From: JAUSFM01 sp964343705
GTDB taxonomy: Archaea; Nanobdellota; Nanobdellia; Woesearchaeales; UBA12501
Assembly: GCA_964343705.1 (NCBI GenBank)
Contig: CAYFJX010000006.1
Span: 62,001 to 126,000, forward strand
Direction of reading: 5' to 3'
DNA: 64,000 nt
The position numbers and the translations under genes are program-made. Below are positions 32,023 to 40,290 of this stretch, piece by piece. Position 1 is the first letter of the stretch, and every line of letters begins with the position of its first letter. The notes under the pieces are model-generated. The model ran no database searches. It saw only the letters and a program-made list of their open reading frames with translations, and was not told where the DNA came from.

Positions 32023-33945
32023 TCAAACCTCATCAATCCCATTAAGACAATCAAGAATAATCTTCTTGCAATTACCAAGCTTGTCAGCTAGATTCTTATC
32101 GCCAGTTGCAGCTTGTATCTGTGTGATCTTATCAAGCATTTGCCTGAATAACCGAATCAAATCACCTTCTAATAAATTAGTATTATGCAACAAGTCAAAG
32201 ATAGTCATGCCTTCATAAGCAGGTACCAGCAACGCCGAGACACTCTTCAAGCTGTTCCACTTTCGCTCCCCTGACACTGACTTGTCACGAGCAAGCATTT
32301 TCCTCAAGTGCTTAACTTCTTTAGTAACATAGGTCTCGTAAAACTTGGTCTTTTCTCGTGGTTCATAACAAAAACATCCAAGAATCATGAGCATCTGGAA
32401 CTCAGTCAATTGTTTGTAAAACTCTGTTGCAAAGATTTCACCAGTCAGTATCTCATCTGCGTAGATCTTTGCACTAAACTCACCTTTCAAAGTCAGTCCA
32501 GCGTGGTCTACATAGTTGAACTTGACCAATTGCTTTTTTATCTTCTCAAACCGCCTATGTACCACACCTTTCTGTGCTAGGCTAAATGATTTTTTATATT
32601 TTTGAAACGTGTAAAAGTTCTTTGATAGTACTACATCAATCTCTTTTTGTGTGTGGTTTTTGATCAAATTCAAAACAGTATTAACACACAACCTAAATTG
32701 TGACTGTATTGGTTCAACATCAGCAGCAGTCATTTTTATAACTGTTCTATAATCAAAATCACGACGGTCCATCATGGCATACACAAAGCCCTGTTTATCT
32801 AATCCTCGGCGACCTGCTCGTCCAGCAATTTGGAAATACTCTTTAGAATTCAAAGGCCTAAAGTTTATGCCATCAAACTTACGCAATGACTCAAAACACA
32901 CTGTTTTTGCAGGCATGTTAATACCTACAGCAAAGGTTTCAGTGGTGTACAACACATGCAGCAACCCAGCGCCAAATAATTCTTCAACAAGTTCTTTCAA
33001 CAAAGGAATCAAGCCTGCATGGTGAAACCCAATGCCATACGGCAATGTTTGACGCAGCAAGCGTGTTGATGACAAGCTTCTAATTTCAGGTGATGCCTTG
33101 TCAAGTTTTTCTCGTACTCGCTTGCTAATCTCAGGATCAGTGCCAAACACTTTACTTTTCATCAGTTCAACAGCGTTATCTTGGCACTTTTTCCGTGAAA
33201 AACAAAAAAAGAAGCAAGGAATCTTGTTGGTTATCTCTTTGACAAGGCTAACATGTGAGGGTCTTCGTACAAACTGACGTCGCCTTTTTGAACGTCGTTG
33301 TACATACTCGTAGCGAGGAATGTCTTTTACATCGCGGATTTCTTCAGCAGTACAAATTCCTAGTTCACCATCATAAAACAGCTTTTCTAAGGGAACACTT
33401 CGTTTGTGGTGCTTGATTACTTTAACAGGGTGCTTGTTTACTGCTTCAATCCAACGCGCAAACTCGCCTGCATTGGGAATAGTTGCTGACAAGCACACAA
33501 ACCGCACATGAGGCAAGGAAAAAATAATAGATTCCTCCCACACATACCCACGCTCGCGGTCATTGATGTAATGTACTTCATCAAAAATAACATAGGACAC
33601 AGCATCAAGCATAGGATCGTTGGTAATTGCCATGTTACGATAAATCTCAGTAGTCATGATCAGAATAGAAGCGCTTGAGTTCTTAACAACATCACCAGTC
33701 AGCAAGCCCACATTCTCAGCTCCGTATGCTTCAGAAAACTCCTTGAACTTCTGGTTGGACAAGGCCTTAATCGGCGCTGTGTACACAACCTTGATGCCTT
33801 GCTGGACATCTTTAGAAATAATATAGTCTGCAATCAGTGTTTTTCCAGACCCAGTGGGGGCTGAAACAACTACTGATTCGTTCTTTTCAATAGCAGCAAT
33901 TGCTTCTTCTTGAAACTTGTCTAATGTTAATCCTTTGAACTCCAT
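32023..33945 (-). CDS. Ski2/Mtr4-type DEVH RNA helicase
   Basis: The 640-residue protein has SF2 motifs: APTGSGKT (29-36), FDEVH (DEVH 122-125), LSATIPN, the GIGFHHAGL and TTETFAVGINMP segments, and QIAGRAGRRG. The C-terminal third includes a DSHCT-like region (LTGEIFATEFYKQLTEFQM...). This places it with Ski2/Mtr4/Dob1-type helicases that thread RNA to the exosome, rather than with Hel308. It has no arch insertion, so it is shorter than the eukaryotic enzymes (~1000 residues). The window also has an exosome-associated protein at 8588. A minus-strand box (ctcataaaaag, ~33955-33965) precedes the start. Confidence 0.88.
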   Translation of the reverse strand: MEFKGLTLDKFQEEAIAAIEKNESVVVSAPTGSGKTLIADYIISKDVQQGIKVVYTAPIKALSNQKFKEFSEAYGAENVGLLTGDVVKNSSASILIMTTEIYRNMAITNDPMLDAVSYVIFDEVHYINDRERGYVWEESIIFSLPHVRFVCLSATIPNAGEFARWIEAVNKHPVKVIKHHKRSVPLEKLFYDGELGICTAEEIRDVKDIPRYEYVQRRSKRRRQFVRRPSHVSLVKEITNKIPCFFFCFSRKKCQDNAVELMKSKVFGTDPEISKRVREKLDKASPEIRSLSSTRLLRQTLPYGIGFHHAGLIPLLKELVEELFGAGLLHVLYTTETFAVGINMPAKTVCFESLRKFDGINFRPLNSKEYFQIAGRAGRRGLDKQGFVYAMMDRRDFDYRTVIKMTAADVEPIQSQFRLCVNTVLNLIKNHTQKEIDVVLSKNFYTFQKYKKSFSLAQKGVVHRRFEKIKKQLVKFNYVDHAGLTLKGEFSAKIYADEILTGEIFATEFYKQLTEFQMLMILGCFCYEPREKTKFYETYVTKEVKHLRKMLARDKSVSGERKWNSLKSVSALLVPAYEGMTIFDLLHNTNLLEGDLIRLFRQMLDKITQIQAATGDKNLADKLGNCKKIILDCLNGIDEV

Positions 33946-34165
33946 GCTTTCTTTTTATGAGCTTTTCTTTATTAATTCTTGTGTTCTTCAAATCTCTTTT
34001 TCACTACTTTCGGAAATCCTTCGTAGCCTTCGAAATTCTTTTGGAAAAGAGTGGGCAATGCTTATTAAGGGTTCTCAACAGAATTGATTCTTAATAAAAA
34101 AGCTTAAATATAAGGTCAACTTTTAATGTTGACTATGGGGCTAAAAACAAAAAAAGAGGTTGGAT

Positions 34166-34486
34166 ATGCGGAGAAAAAAGTTTACTGTGCACCTAACGCA
34201 CATAGACTGCTTAGATATTACACTGCTCTTAGAAGGGGGCAAGTTATTGTCATTTTCCATAAACTACCGAGCATGTATTGGCAGCACCTGGTACGAAATA
34301 TATCGCGTCGATACATCTCATGGTCCGCTACACGAGCACAGGTTTTGGCACAGTCGAAAAATGAAAGAGCTTGTTGGCTATCCAACTTTAGCGCAGGCAT
34401 ATCTTCATTATTATTCTCTCATCACAGAGAATTACACTTTGTACAGAAAACTATTTGAGGAATCAAGCAAACATGAAAAAAACTAA
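34166..34486 (+). CDS. TumE-like (DUF6516-type) putative toxin
   Basis: The 106-residue product starts at ATG 34166 after the Shine-Dalgarno GAGGTTG (34153-34159). The segment STWYEIYRVDTSHGPLHEHRFW resembles the TumE/DUF6516/DUF7718 group (a tyrosine-rich strand, then an R-D pair and an H-x-H). Members are found next to HTH antitoxins. The HTH gene follows with a 14-base overlap, which supports a toxin-antitoxin pair. The upstream box gcttaaatataag (~34103-34115) would drive both. The family match is by motif and context only. Confidence 0.55.
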   Translation: MRRKKFTVHLTHIDCLDITLLLEGGKLLSFSINYRACIGSTWYEIYRVDTSHGPLHEHRFWHSRKMKELVGYPTLAQAYLHYYSLITENYTLYRKLFEESSKHEKN

Positions 34487-34850
34487 CAACAAACATGCTG
34501 AAATGATGAATGATCTTACTGAACAATTGCTTAATGGTTCAATTGACATTCCTGATAATGCTGCTATTTTTCTTGACCCAGTTGTGCTTGCAGCCGTATT
34601 CACCAAAAAAAGATTGGAATTGATAAGAACTATCAAAAAAAATAATCCCCAATCAATTCAAGAACTCGCAAATCTCACTAAGCGCACTAAACAAGCAGTT
34701 GATCGTGATGTTAAATATCTTGAAGGTATGAACATCTTGGAATTGAGGAGCAAAGGTAAGGCAAAGGTTCCAAAAGTTAAAGCTCCTGTTTTGTTAGTTC
34801 AGTTGGTCCCAGTAAAAAAGAAAGAGTTAGTTATGTCAGGAGTTTGTTAA
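34473..34850 (+). CDS. HTH antitoxin-like DNA-binding protein
   Basis: The 125-residue protein begins at ATG 34473, inside the end of the preceding gene. Residues ~40-95 form a winged-helix HTH: KRLELIRTIKKNNPQSIQEL, then ANLTKRTKQAVDRDVKYLEGMNILEL, then a basic wing (KGKAKVPKVKAP). This looks like the HVO_A0114-type MarR-like proteins often paired with TumE/DUF6516 toxins, and it would repress its own operon and neutralise the toxin. Confidence 0.65.
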   Translation: MKKTNNKHAEMMNDLTEQLLNGSIDIPDNAAIFLDPVVLAAVFTKKRLELIRTIKKNNPQSIQELANLTKRTKQAVDRDVKYLEGMNILELRSKGKAKVPKVKAPVLLVQLVPVKKKELVMSGVC

Positions 34851-34881
34851 TTAAAATTGTCTATCTGGTACGAAAATCTCT

Positions 34882-35037
34882 TTACATCCAGCTTATCTCC
34901 AAGATCAAAATAATCAGGGCTAATGATATCAAAAATAGTAGCCAGCCATTGACCTTATACTTATTCCACAATTGGTGTATGAACGAAAATGTAAGAAAGA
35001 TTAGTGGGGTTGAAAGTGACCTTATAGTCTCCTTCAT
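34882..35037 (-). CDS. 51-residue two-helix membrane protein
   Basis: ATG at 35037 overlaps the stop codon of the upstream membrane protein gene (ATGA), so it is very likely translated from the same mRNA. It has two hydrophobic stretches (TPLIFLTFSFI and GWLLFLISLALIILIL). The overlapping plus-strand reading frame at 34844 is a shadow. No family recognised. Confidence 0.55.
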   Translation of the reverse strand: MKETIRSLSTPLIFLTFSFIHQLWNKYKVNGWLLFLISLALIILILEISWM

Positions 35038-35804
35038 ATTTTTTTTTGGCGGTGGTATGTGTTAGTAACAAAATCAAGATGAAGATACGTATTCCAATTG
35101 TGTGGCTGTGGCACTACATGAACTTTATTATCTCTAAAATAACTAGAAATATTTTGAATTGATCTGACTTCACCCACACTTAAAATTGAAATACAATCGC
35201 CCTTACATCCATACTTTCTCCCTTTATCAAAAACGAAAGACCATTTTTCCACTTTATGATCTGGGTTTGTCGTAATAAAATACCTCCCAGAAAAATCAAT
35301 TATTGGAGCTACAATTTCTACATCGGTACCATCATCGATTTTTACTCCGCATTTCCATTGTCGTCTTGTCGTTGATTTTGTCTTGCTACATGATTCACTC
35401 ATGTTTTCACCATTCACCCTCAAATAGGGATTTGCATCAGCACCTATCGTCACAGAAAGAGACTCACCTTTCACTCCTTTTAAGCTAAGATACAAATTAG
35501 AATTAGTATACTCTATGTTAATTTTTTCGTAGCCTGAAGCGTTGTTTAAGATGATTGGCTGGTAGTCATCATGGAATTGAGTATTTAATGTAGAAGCCAT
35601 GTAATATGCAAAAAGAGAGACAAATAATAGGAAAAGGACCATTCTTAGGAGATGTTCTTTTTTAGTAGTAAGTATTAAAAATGAAAATTTTCTTTGAAGC
35701 TTTCTTTTAATTCTATTAACCTTTAGAGTGATTTTATCACCCAAAGGGGGTTGTACTCTTTTTCTTTTCTTCTTACCTTCTTTCGTCTTCTTGCGCTTTG
35801 TCAT
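35034..35804 (-). CDS. Single-pass membrane protein with ectodomain
   Basis: The 256-residue protein has a strongly basic cytosolic N-terminus (KRKKTKEGKKKRKR), one membrane helix (HLLRMVLFLLFVSLFAYYMA) and an external beta-rich domain of ~180 residues with four Cys. It directly follows the AlkP-superfamily gene (stop TAG, then ATG) in the sulfate/glycan group. It could anchor or present a surface glycan enzyme. No family recognised. Confidence 0.65.
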   Translation of the reverse strand: MTKRKKTKEGKKKRKRVQPPLGDKITLKVNRIKRKLQRKFSFLILTTKKEHLLRMVLFLLFVSLFAYYMASTLNTQFHDDYQPIILNNASGYEKINIEYTNSNLYLSLKGVKGESLSVTIGADANPYLRVNGENMSESCSKTKSTTRRQWKCGVKIDDGTDVEIVAPIIDFSGRYFITTNPDHKVEKWSFVFDKGRKYGCKGDCISILSVGEVRSIQNISSYFRDNKVHVVPQPHNWNTYLHLDFVTNTYHRQKKI

Positions 35805-36539
35805 CTATTCCTTCCATCCCTCAATAATCTTTCTAAAGTCAACAGGATTTAGCTTGCCTAAATCAATATCTTTATTCAAACTCCAGTATCCTTCCATGGT
35901 GTGATCTCCAAAGCGTCCTACACTTTTCATGCCATGATCTGCGATAATAAGGACGGTATCAACTTCTGGACGTGAACGTACATCTTCTGCAATTTCATCT
36001 AGTTCTTTGTAGACAATCTTCATCTTGATTTCCTTGCCAAAGCTCAAGTGTGCAATGGTATCTGGCAGGGCAAAGTAGCCAAAGATAAGTTCTGGATGAT
36101 CTTTGCCATTTCTTTTATTCTCACACGCCTCATCAAGATGTCTAAAAAAATCTTCTTTAACTTCTCTGTGATGCCGAAAACACTCTTTGTCATACTCTTC
36201 AATGGTGATTTGCTGTTGCATTGCTTGTGCCATTTGCTTCCTGTTAAGATCATGTGGTTCATCTTGGTAATTAAACCCTGGAACATCAATGGCAACATGC
36301 TTAAAATTGCTCAAAAATGTTTGTTCAACTGGCACTTGAAATCGCCACAGGCTTTCAGCTGCAAGAGCGTCTTTTTCAGTATTTTCTCCTTTTAAGAATG
36401 ATGACCAAATACAAATTGTTCGTGGTTCAGAAAAGCCATCAAGATTGGTTATACCATACTTTTCTTGCATTAAGTTTTTGAAGCCAAACTTTTCAACATA
36501 GGTGATTTCAAGTCCGTCATAGCCAAGAATGATAATCAT
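35805..36539 (-). CDS. Alkaline-phosphatase-superfamily hydrolase (phosphodiesterase/sulfatase-like)
   Basis: The 244-residue protein has the metal-binding start ILGYDGLE (D8), a nucleophile region RTICIWSSFLKGEN analogous to the Thr/Ser loop of nucleotide pyrophosphatases, and the later IADHGM motif. It is short for the superfamily (often 400 or more), keeping only the core. It overlaps cysN by ATGA. In this setting it could act on a sulfated or phosphorylated glycan or nucleotide. No signal peptide is visible, so it is probably cytosolic. Confidence 0.78.
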   Translation of the reverse strand: MIIILGYDGLEITYVEKFGFKNLMQEKYGITNLDGFSEPRTICIWSSFLKGENTEKDALAAESLWRFQVPVEQTFLSNFKHVAIDVPGFNYQDEPHDLNRKQMAQAMQQQITIEEYDKECFRHHREVKEDFFRHLDEACENKRNGKDHPELIFGYFALPDTIAHLSFGKEIKMKIVYKELDEIAEDVRSRPEVDTVLIIADHGMKSVGRFGDHTMEGYWSLNKDIDLGKLNPVDFRKIIEGWKE

Positions 36540-37762
36540 ACTATAATTCCACCTGCTGTTACATCATTTCCTCGGACCAGAACAAACCGTCCTAGTTCTT
36601 CAATAGCATTGAAGTTTTCAACAACAATTGGCTCGTCAGTTTTAATAACAACTTCACCAACCTCTGTGTCTTGTAGCTGTGAAGCGTTTTCTTCCAATAC
36701 TGTTAGATCTGATGAGTTAATTCGCTTTGAAATTCGCTCAATACGACAACCAACTTCCTGGGTCGCGCATTTCAGTGTTAATTTCTCATTAGCATCAAAT
36801 GCTTGTTTGTCCATCCAGAACACTCGTGCATTAATTGTGTTGGTTACCGTTGGTGTTTCCTTTGTTACAACCTCTCCACGTTCAATAAAAAGTGGGTCAT
36901 CAATAGTGATGCCTACGCTTTCACCTGCAGTGGCATTGGTTGGCTTTGCCAGGAATTTTTCTACACTTTTGATCTTTGATGTTTTTCCTGAAGGTGAAAA
37001 TACCACATTATCTCCGACAGTTACACTCCCTGATTCAACACGTCCAACAAGTATTCGCTTGTCATCAATCTTGTACACATCCTGTACAGGGAATCGTAAT
37101 GGCTTGTTTTCCTGGGCCTTTTTGTTTTCAAATAAATCAAGTGCTTCAAGAATAGTGGGTCCAGTGTACCAATCCATTTTCTCTGCTTTCTTGGCAACAT
37201 TATCCCCTTCTTTTGCAGAAATAGGAATGATTTGCTTTGGTGTAATACCTACTGTTCCTAGGAACGCAGTAATATCATTTTTTACTGTTTCAAACCGTGC
37301 AGCGTCATAGTCAACAGCATCCATCTTATTGATAACAACCATTACTTGTTTGAGTCCAAGCATACCTAGGATGTACGCGTGCCGTTTTGTTTGTTCTTCA
37401 ACACCTTCTTTTGCAGATACAATGAGTACACCGGTGTCAGCCTGGCTTGCTCCAGTAATCATGTTTTTCAAAAACTCCTTGTGTCCAGGAGCGTCAATAA
37501 TAATGTAATTCCTTTTGTCAGTGGAAAACCAACTTTGCGTGGTGTCAATGGTAACATTTTGCTCTCGTTCTTCAGCAAGACTATCGAGAACATAGGCAAA
37601 TTCAATATCTTTCCCCAGCATTTCACATGTTTTCTTAACTTCTTCAATAACACCTTCAGGAAGGCTATCTGTATCATAAAAAAGTCTGCCAATAAGTGTG
37701 CTTTTTCCATGGTCAACATGACCAACAATAACAATCCGCATGAAGTTTTGTCGAATGTCCAT
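36536..37762 (-). CDS. cysN: Sulfate adenylyltransferase subunit 1 (CysN), EF-1A-like GTPase
   Basis: The 408-residue protein has GTPase motifs G1 GHVDHGKS, G3 DAPGH and G4 NKMD, followed by two beta-barrel domains, as in CysN. The segment MLGKDIEFAYVLDSLAEEREQNVTID is characteristic of CysN rather than EF-1A. With CysD it forms APS from ATP and sulfate at the expense of GTP. No APS kinase (CysC) domain is fused: the protein ends right after the third domain. No CysH or other sulfate reduction gene is in the window, so the APS may serve sulfation. Confidence 0.9.
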   Translation of the reverse strand: MDIRQNFMRIVIVGHVDHGKSTLIGRLFYDTDSLPEGVIEEVKKTCEMLGKDIEFAYVLDSLAEEREQNVTIDTTQSWFSTDKRNYIIIDAPGHKEFLKNMITGASQADTGVLIVSAKEGVEEQTKRHAYILGMLGLKQVMVVINKMDAVDYDAARFETVKNDITAFLGTVGITPKQIIPISAKEGDNVAKKAEKMDWYTGPTILEALDLFENKKAQENKPLRFPVQDVYKIDDKRILVGRVESGSVTVGDNVVFSPSGKTSKIKSVEKFLAKPTNATAGESVGITIDDPLFIERGEVVTKETPTVTNTINARVFWMDKQAFDANEKLTLKCATQEVGCRIERISKRINSSDLTVLEENASQLQDTEVGEVVIKTDEPIVVENFNAIEELGRFVLVRGNDVTAGGIIV

Positions 37763-37764
37763 CT

Positions 37765-38154
37765 TTATTGCCTCTCTAATTCGGCTCCTCCACCTTTATC
37801 CAATAGGCTAAACCATAATTTTATTCTCTTTACTTTTTTAAACCAACCGAAATATTTTTCATCCCAGGTTGGTTCTTCTGCTTTTCTTTGTAAATGATGG
37901 ATCACATCATTTACAAATCTTTCAGTTTCCTCACCCATTGCTTGCCAATTCCCTCTGACAGTCCATTTCCCTTTTATCATGTTCAACCATCTTCTTTTTA
38001 GTCCTTTGGAGAAATCAGCTAGATCTTCTTTACAATAAATCTCAAGCTTTCCATGGGCCTTACTGAGTTGATTGTATTCCATGGCAAATGGATTGTGCGG
38101 GTTCTTTCTTCTTAACTCTCTTTTTAATAAGTTCTCATATTTTTTTGCTTTCAT
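37765..38154 (-). CDS. Basic protein of unknown function between cysD and cysN
   Basis: The 129-residue protein is basic and rich in Trp and Lys (GLKRRWLNMIKGKWTVRGNWQAMGEETERF; written here in part). It has no membrane helix. It lies two bases upstream of cysN and directly behind the endonuclease gene, so it probably belongs to the original cysD-cysN operon. No family recognised. Confidence 0.6.
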   Translation of the reverse strand: MKAKKYENLLKRELRRKNPHNPFAMEYNQLSKAHGKLEIYCKEDLADFSKGLKRRWLNMIKGKWTVRGNWQAMGEETERFVNDVIHHLQRKAEEPTWDEKYFGWFKKVKRIKLWFSLLDKGGGAELERQ

Positions 38155-38156
38155 TT

Positions 38157-39086
38157 TTATTTTACCTTATTTCCTGGATTTCTATGTGGGATAATTGATT
38201 CCACTTTCTTAAAGAAAATATCTGCATGTTTTGCTCTAATCCATATCTTATCTTTATGAATGTTGTTACTTATATTCAAAGCATCAAGAAGACCGCTTAC
38301 AAATTTCTTTTGTTCTGCATTATGGCTGCAGATTTGTGGGCAACCACAAGGATGCAAAGCTCCATCTGAGTCATAAAGACCTTTAAGATATTCCCATGCA
38401 ACCTGTTTCTTAAGAAGCCACCTCTTCTTCTTTTGTGATGATAAAGATAGGTACCACTGAATAAATTTTTTTGAAGAACCCCATACAAACCAATGACTTT
38501 TATTGTCTTTTTTAGCAAATTTCATATTTGAGTTAAAGCCAACCTTTCTCAATTTATCTTTAAATTTTTCAGCAAATTCCTTTGTTTTTGTCTCTAAACC
38601 AAGAGTGTATGTCTTGTTAGTGTAACCATCCCCATCTAATACACCTAAGATATAGGCTAGTTCTTTACTTTTCTCAAAGTCTATTTTAATCAAGTTTTTC
38701 TTAGCTAAACACCTTAATCTATCTTTAATCTCTTTACTTGTATTATAATCTTTCTTTTTCCTTGCTAATTTCAACTTCATAGCTTTGAGTTTAATGGCGC
38801 TCCAAGTTCTATGGGGAAGTACACTCAAGAGTTCTTCCTTTGAAATGTTCAAGTAAGCCTTTTTTAGTATTTCTTCTTCTCTTGCATCCCATTTATTACT
38901 ATTTCTACTTGCAATTCCATATCTAGTCATTAATTCAGATATGCCTGGCTGAGTCCAGCCAAAATGTTGAGCAATTTCTCTTTGAAGCATTCCACTTTTG
39001 TACAATTTCAGTACCTCATTCTTACCTGGTCTTTTTTTGCGATTTCTTGCCTTTCGCTCGTAAGGTTTTTGTAAATTTCGTTCCAT
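38157..39086 (-). CDS. LAGLIDADG homing endonuclease with N-terminal HTH, inserted in the cysDN operon
   Basis: The 309-residue protein has an N-terminal HTH (KSGMLQREIAQHFGWTQPGI), a second helix-turn-helix-like segment (EEEILKKAYLNISKEELLSVL) and two LAGLIDADG helices, AYILGVLDGDGY (~residue 145) and YLKGLYDSDGAL (~235). It is free-standing, with no intein blocks. Its own TATA box (ttttatatc on the minus strand, ~39108-39116) lies inside the last codons of cysD, at the leaderless distance. It separates cysD from the rest of the operon. Combination of an HTH with LAGLIDADG helices is typical of mobile endonucleases. Confidence 0.88.
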   Translation of the reverse strand: MERNLQKPYERKARNRKKRPGKNEVLKLYKSGMLQREIAQHFGWTQPGISELMTRYGIASRNSNKWDAREEEILKKAYLNISKEELLSVLPHRTWSAIKLKAMKLKLARKKKDYNTSKEIKDRLRCLAKKNLIKIDFEKSKELAYILGVLDGDGYTNKTYTLGLETKTKEFAEKFKDKLRKVGFNSNMKFAKKDNKSHWFVWGSSKKFIQWYLSLSSQKKKRWLLKKQVAWEYLKGLYDSDGALHPCGCPQICSHNAEQKKFVSGLLDALNISNNIHKDKIWIRAKHADIFFKKVESIIPHRNPGNKVK

Positions 39087-39091
39087 AATCT

Positions 39092-39940
39092 TTAAAATAT
39101 GCTTGAAGATATAAAATTTGTGATTATTAGGGGGATAATCATGTAGCCCAAAGCCCTTAGCTTTTGCATTGTGTAGGCCCGCTCCTTGTCTTGTGCTCGA
39201 CCTGCACGCTCAGCACTTTTTGTGTTTTTCAATTCTTCAACAATTTGTGGTACTGTTGCAGCGTTTGAATCAATAGGTTTGGTGATTGGCATGCATCCTA
39301 AACTTCGGTACCGCTTGCCATCTTTTGCAAAGTACAATTCATTGCAAGGAATTCCTTCTCTCTGTGTGTACAGCCAAATGTCAAGTTCAGTCCAGTGAAG
39401 TAATGGGTGAATTCTCATGTGGTTTCCTGCGTCTTTTCGATTCTTGAATTGATCCCACAATTCTGCTGGCTGGTTTTTGTAATCCCACTTGAATTCCTCG
39501 TTTCGTGGGGAAAAATATCTTTCCTTTGCACGAATGCCGTGCTCATCTCGTCGAATGCCAACAAATAATCCTTCAAACTGGTGTTTGACAATTGCTTTTT
39601 TGAGTGCCTGGGTTTTAAGTTGGTCGCAGCAGGTAAATGCGTCGTGGGTGGAGTAACCTACACCGCGGGCAAGTGCTTCTTCATTTTTTTCTACAAGTAG
39701 TCGAAGCCCCCATTGTTGTGCCCAGTGATCACGAAATTTGTACATCTCAGGAAACTTAAATGTGGTATCCAGGTGCATGACTGGAAAGGGTAGTTTGCCA
39801 AAGAAAGCTTTTCTACACAACCATAAGAGGGTGGTTGAGTCTTTTCCAATGCTCCACAGTAAGGCGAGATTTTTGTATTGTTTGAATGCTTCTCTAATAA
39901 TATAGATGCTTTTGCTTTCCAGTTCGTCAAGATGGTCCAT
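39092..39940 (-). CDS. cysD: Sulfate adenylyltransferase subunit 2 (CysD)
   Basis: The 282-residue protein starts at ATG 39940, spaced from an AGGTGA Shine-Dalgarno. It has the PP-loop LLWSIGKDSTTLLWL, the HLDTTFKFPEMY segment, FVGIRRDEHGIRAKE and the RSLGCMPIT motif of CysD. It adenylates sulfate together with CysN. Homologues of this type end at about KLRALGYM; here the frame runs on for 18 hydrophobic residues (IIPLIITNFISSSIF), which contain the promoter of the adjacent endonuclease gene, so the native end seems replaced. Confidence 0.9.
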   Translation of the reverse strand: MDHLDELESKSIYIIREAFKQYKNLALLWSIGKDSTTLLWLCRKAFFGKLPFPVMHLDTTFKFPEMYKFRDHWAQQWGLRLLVEKNEEALARGVGYSTHDAFTCCDQLKTQALKKAIVKHQFEGLFVGIRRDEHGIRAKERYFSPRNEEFKWDYKNQPAELWDQFKNRKDAGNHMRIHPLLHWTELDIWLYTQREGIPCNELYFAKDGKRYRSLGCMPITKPIDSNAATVPQIVEELKNTKSAERAGRAQDKERAYTMQKLRALGYMIIPLIITNFISSSIF

Positions 39941-39949
39941 ATTGTTCAC

Positions 39950-40207
39950 CTAGTTAATATACCCCAGAGCTTTGAGTCGTTCTTTGACTTTTTCTTCATC
40001 TTCTTTTGAAAATGCTTCTTTTTCTGCTGGTTGCTCAGGAGCTTCCTTTTTCTCAATGTTAGAAACAAGTTGTCGTAGTACGTACGTGACGTAACTGCTC
40101 ACTGAATTAAAGCCAGTGCCTTCACACCGTTTTTTGATTTTTTCTGCCAATGGTTTTGGCAGTGATATAGTACTATAGCCGCTTTTGTTGTCTTTTTCCT
40201 CTGTCAT
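39950..40207 (-). CDS. Ribbon-helix-helix protein
   Basis: The 85-residue protein has an RHH domain near its N-terminus: strand GYSTISLPKPLAEKI, helices to SSYVTYVLRQLV. A linker follows, then a C-terminal charged tail (KERLKALGYIN). It likely binds DNA as a dimer and represses its own operon: a perfect palindrome lies in its promoter (40219-40234). It sits one codon upstream of cysD, so it may control the sulfate-activation genes. Confidence 0.78.
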   Translation of the reverse strand: MTEEKDNKSGYSTISLPKPLAEKIKKRCEGTGFNSVSSYVTYVLRQLVSNIEKKEAPEQPAEKEAFSKEDEEKVKERLKALGYIN

Positions 40208-40218
40208 GTCTACACACC

Positions 40219-40234
40219 TAATTAAGTTTAATTA
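40219..40234. promoter_or_regulatory. Palindromic operator candidate for the RHH protein
   Basis: TAATTAA-GT-TTAATTA is a perfect 7-bp inverted repeat 12-27 nt before ATG 40207. It lies between a TATA-like stretch (gatataatta) and the start codon, so a bound RHH dimer would block transcription start. Confidence 0.45.
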
Positions 40235-40290
40235 TATCTCATTGAGAATTATTATCGGATTTATAAAGATTGTGCGTTTCTAGAATACAA

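Noticed and set aside
34126..34458. Plus-strand 110-residue frame overlapping the TumE-like gene
   Set aside because: It lies in another frame of a gene with a Shine-Dalgarno and a TA-type partner, and has no recognisable domains.
34844..35065. Plus-strand 73-residue frame after the HTH gene
   Set aside because: It is antisense to a 51-residue membrane protein whose start overlaps the upstream stop by ATGA, and has no ribosome-binding site or recognisable content.
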